A stretch of DNA of 64,000 bases from assembly GCF_014189455.1 (NCBI RefSeq), contig NZ_CP050296.1:372001-436000 (forward strand). Direction: 5' to 3'. The translations under genes and the position numbers were made by a program. The notes beneath the pieces are model-generated. The model saw only the letters and a program-made list of their open reading frames with translations, was not told where the DNA came from and searched no databases. Positions 61,718-64,000 of this stretch are shown here, in pieces (within the stretch, counting starts at the first letter, position 1; each line of letters begins with the position of its first letter). The stretch comes from Mesorhizobium huakuii (GTDB lineage Bacteria > Pseudomonadota > Alphaproteobacteria > Rhizobiales > Rhizobiaceae).

Positions 61718-61973
61718 GTCATGCCTTCGCGCGGCGGAGAAAAATCCACCCTCTTTGTTATGCGAAAACGCTTCACTTTTTGACGTGAGCAACGCGAGCA
61801 CCCCGATGATCCCTCGAAGGGACCATTGCATGCAACCATTGCCGGGCGGTTAACCGGAGAGATCGCAATGGTATCAAACGGAGTGACGCCTCCGAAAGCA
61901 TACGGGGGCAGGACGCCCCCGTACGCCAAGCCAACGGAGTAGGCCGGCCGCTACTGGTGATGCGTATCCAACC

Positions 61974-62990
61974 TCACCCCAAGTTCAGATTTGCGAAATA
62001 CTTCGCGAAATCAGGGCGTTGCGCCAGAATCTTACCATCAGCATCGCGCAAGATGCCGGCGGTGAAGAGGTAGTCGCCGATCGCGTCCATCTTGGCCGGA
62101 TCCATCGCGCCGATGGCGCCGTTCTCTGCGCGCAGATAGTGGCCGTCGATCAGCGCCTTCAGCGACGCCTCGATCAATGCCGGGTTGGTCAGGGCATCCT
62201 TGTTGGCGGCGATCAGCAGCGTGGCGGCTTCCCCGGGATGATCGACGGTGAACTGATAGCCGCGCCGCGTTGCCTGGATAAAAGCTGACGCCAGTGCCGG
62301 GTTTGCCTGGAGATACGCTTCGCTCGACGAGATCAGCGTCGTGTGTTCGTCGGGCACGCCGTAATCGGCATAGACGAAGCTGCGCTGCTTGATGCCTTTG
62401 AGTTCGGCCTCGACGCCCTCCCAGGTCGAGACCTCGAGCGTGAAGTCGACCGAACCGTTGGCCAGCGCTTCATAGGCGGATGTGCCGAGCGTCACCGTTT
62501 CGAAATTGCCCTTGCCGCCATCATGGCGGATGATGGTCGAGATCAGCGCGTTTTCCCAGGCGCTGCCGAAGCCGCCATAGGTCAGGCCGTCAAGATCTTT
62601 CGGGCTTTTGATCTGGCTGCGCGCCGCATTGAAGACCACGCGGCCGGTTTCCGACTGCACCACGGCATAGACGGCCTTCAGATCGGCACCGGCGGTCTTC
62701 TGGGTGAACAGGCTGATGGTGCCGTTGATGCCGAAATCGGCGACGCGGTTGGCGACCAGCGTGCCGGCGCCGGTATCGCTGTAGGGCAGAATGTCGACCT
62801 CCAAGCCGGCCTCGCGGTAAAACCCCTTGTCGCGTGCGACGAACAGCCCGATGTGGTTGGTGTTGACCGTCCAGTCCAGCGCGACGCTGACTTTTTGCGT
62901 GGCCGCGAAGGAGCGGTTCGATCCGGCGATCAGCGGAAATCCGCTGGCAAGGGTGAGCAGCAAGGCCTGCCGGCGCGTCAAGTCAGTCAT
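61974..62990 (-). CDS. NMT1/THI5-like ABC transporter substrate-binding protein
   Basis: A 338-aa periplasmic protein. The N-terminus TDLTRRQALLLTLASG is a twin-arginine-like signal ending near SFA/AT. The mature part VSVALDWTVNTNHIGLFVARDKGFYREAGLEVDI and VADFGINGTISLFTQK match the thiamine-precursor/taurine-type family; ALDW-NTNH is seen in pyrimidine-precursor (HMP) binders. AAGGA lies seven bases before ATG 62990, and the gene overlaps the ATPase by 8 bp. A pyrimidine or thiamine precursor is a plausible ligand. Confidence 0.88.
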   Translation of the reverse strand: MTDLTRRQALLLTLASGFPLIAGSNRSFAATQKVSVALDWTVNTNHIGLFVARDKGFYREAGLEVDILPYSDTGAGTLVANRVADFGINGTISLFTQKTAGADLKAVYAVVQSETGRVVFNAARSQIKSPKDLDGLTYGGFGSAWENALISTIIRHDGGKGNFETVTLGTSAYEALANGSVDFTLEVSTWEGVEAELKGIKQRSFVYADYGVPDEHTTLISSSEAYLQANPALASAFIQATRRGYQFTVDHPGEAATLLIAANKDALTNPALIEASLKALIDGHYLRAENGAIGAMDPAKMDAIGDYLFTAGILRDADGKILAQRPDFAKYFANLNLG

Positions 62991-63750
62991 GGTCATGTCC
63001 TTTGGATGGTTGCGGGTTGAGCAAAATGTCGAGAATCTCGGCCTCGAGTGCGCCGGCCTGCTGCGCGGCGGCGCCGGTTGGATCGCGGGGGCGCGGCAAC
63101 GGCACTCCGATTTCACGCAGCACACGGGCCGGGCGCGCCGACAGCACATAGATGCGGTCGGACAGGAACACGGCCTCGCGCACATCATGGGTGATCAGCA
63201 GCGCGGTCCAGCGATGGTGCCGCCACATCTGCTCGAGCCAGCGCTGCATGGCCGCGCGGGTCAGCGCGTCGAGCGCGCCGAACGGCTCGTCGAGCAAAAG
63301 CATATCGCGCTCCTGCACCACCGTGCGCAGCAATGCCGCGCGCTGGCGCATGCCGCCCGAAAGCTGTGCCGGGAAATGCCGCTCGAAGCCGGCAAGCCCG
63401 AACTCGGCAAACAGCGGCGCGACACGCGCCCGCGCCGCTTTGCGTCTGACGCCTTGCACTTCGAGCCCGAGCGTCGCGTTGTCGAGGATGCGCCGCCACG
63501 GCATCAGCGCGTCGCGCTGCGGCATGAAGGCGAAATGCCTGCCATGGTCGTCGAGCGGCGCACCGTCGAACAACATCTCGCCCTCGCCATGCTCGGCACC
63601 CGTCAGGAGCTGGAACAGCGTCGACTTGCCGGCGCCCGACGGCCCAAGGATCGAGACGAATTCGCCGGCGCCGACGCTGAGCGAAATATCGGCGAGCACG
63701 TCGAGCCCGCCAAACGCTTTGTGCACATGCCGCAATTCGAGCCGGCTCAT
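62983..63750 (-). CDS. ABC transporter ATP-binding protein (TauB/SsuB/ThiZ-like)
   Basis: A 255-aa ATPase with Walker A GPSGAGKST, Q-loop FMPQRDALMPW, signature LSGGMRQRA, Walker B MLLLDEPFGALDALT and the switch ITHDVREA. Its start overlaps the permease stop by 4 bp. Confidence 0.94.
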   Translation of the reverse strand: MSRLELRHVHKAFGGLDVLADISLSVGAGEFVSILGPSGAGKSTLFQLLTGAEHGEGEMLFDGAPLDDHGRHFAFMPQRDALMPWRRILDNATLGLEVQGVRRKAARARVAPLFAEFGLAGFERHFPAQLSGGMRQRAALLRTVVQERDMLLLDEPFGALDALTRAAMQRWLEQMWRHHRWTALLITHDVREAVFLSDRIYVLSARPARVLREIGVPLPRPRDPTGAAAQQAGALEAEILDILLNPQPSKGHDHD

Positions 63751-64000
63751 CCCTGCGCCCCCTTCCCTGCCGGCTGCCGGCCGGCCCGTTCCCAGGGCAT
63801 GGCGAGGCGCTGCAAGAGCACCGTCAGCCCGAACAGGATCAGCGTGAGCGCGGCACTGACGCCGACAGCGGCCAGAACCAGATCGGGGCGGAAATTGTTC
63901 TTGGCGTTGAGCATGTAGATGCCCAGCCCCTTCGCCGCGCCGGCATATTCGGCGAAGATCGCGCCGACCACGGCATAGGTGATGGAGATCCTCAAGCCGG
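63747..64000 (-). CDS. ABC transporter permease, C-terminal part (runs off right end)
   Basis: The visible 84 residues (ISITYAVVGAIFAEYAGAAKGLGIYMLNAKN and a final hydrophobic helix ALTLILFGLTVLLQRLAMPW) match the end of a TauC/SsuC/ThiX-type permease. The start lies beyond the window. It completes the NMT1-type transporter. Confidence 0.88.
   Translation of the reverse strand, partial: GLRISITYAVVGAIFAEYAGAAKGLGIYMLNAKNNFRPDLVLAAVGVSAALTLILFGLTVLLQRLAMPWERAGRQPAGKGAQG

Overview
The window looks like a chromosomal or megaplasmid segment of a Mesorhizobium-like alphaproteobacterium (order Hyphomicrobiales). The support is high GC with strong third-position bias, many carbohydrate ABC transporters each paired with its own regulator and enzymes, MocE/MocD and Gfo/Idh/MocA family proteins, a HisKA_2-type histidine kinase and EcfG-like stress promoters. 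Genus is inferred from gene content only. I see no rRNA, tRNA, phage, transposase or CRISPR. Nearly everything is small-molecule catabolism and uptake, packed with 1-8 bp stop/start overlaps.

Layout. 0-10 kb: a partial LacI regulator, an MFS carrier, two near-identical FadR-type GntR regulators around an NAD-dependent epimerase and a 3-hydroxyisobutyrate-type dehydrogenase, then a divergent ribose/fructose-type (CUT2) ABC transporter and an AraC regulator. Palindromes fitting the FadR-family operator lie in both divergent promoters. 10-17.4 kb: a xanthine-dehydrogenase-family hydroxylase (CoxG-, M- and S-like, with the molybdopterin subunit split in two), CoxD/CoxE-like maturation proteins and an amidohydrolase. 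A palindromic repeat is read through in frame inside the coxE-like gene. 17.6-22.6 kb: a UgpABCE-like ABC transporter with a metallophosphoesterase, its binding protein frameshifted. 22.8-30.3 kb: an AhpD-like protein and a CUT2 transporter whose permease is fused to an SMP-30 beta-propeller, with a second free SMP-30 gene.

30.6-37 kb: a DHA2 efflux pump, an ornithine-cyclodeaminase-like gene overlapping a histidine-ammonia-lyase homologue that lacks the MIO-forming Ser, and, convergent with these, a MocD-like desaturase, a MocE Rieske ferredoxin and a PanB homologue that has lost its metal ligands and carries a frameshift. 37-47.4 kb: a sugar or polyol operon (TAT-exported binding protein, two permeases, two different ATPases, Gfo/Idh dehydrogenase, sugar-phosphate-isomerase-like protein, DUF4432 epimerase) with a divergent LacI regulator. 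The two ATPases carry complementary defects that predict one dead and one live ATP site. 47.4-55.8 kb: a GntR-led operon with an ADP-ribosylglycohydrolase homologue, a PfkB kinase, a polyamine-type ABC transporter and a two-subunit aconitase X. 55.9-61.7 kb: small stress-type genes, a histidine kinase, a PNPOx-like protein, two secreted Gly-rich tandem-repeat proteins and a membrane methyltransferase. 62-64 kb: an NMT1/THI5-like ABC transporter running off the right end.

Four otherwise intact genes carry single-base frameshifts (near 18370, 34841, 49772 and 54222), so either the assembly has indel errors or these operons are decaying. The best candidates for undescribed biology are the MIO-less lyase / metal-less PanB / MocDE neighbourhood, the ADP-ribosylglycohydrolase-PfkB-AcnX operon, the permease-lactonase fusion and the asymmetric ATPase pair.
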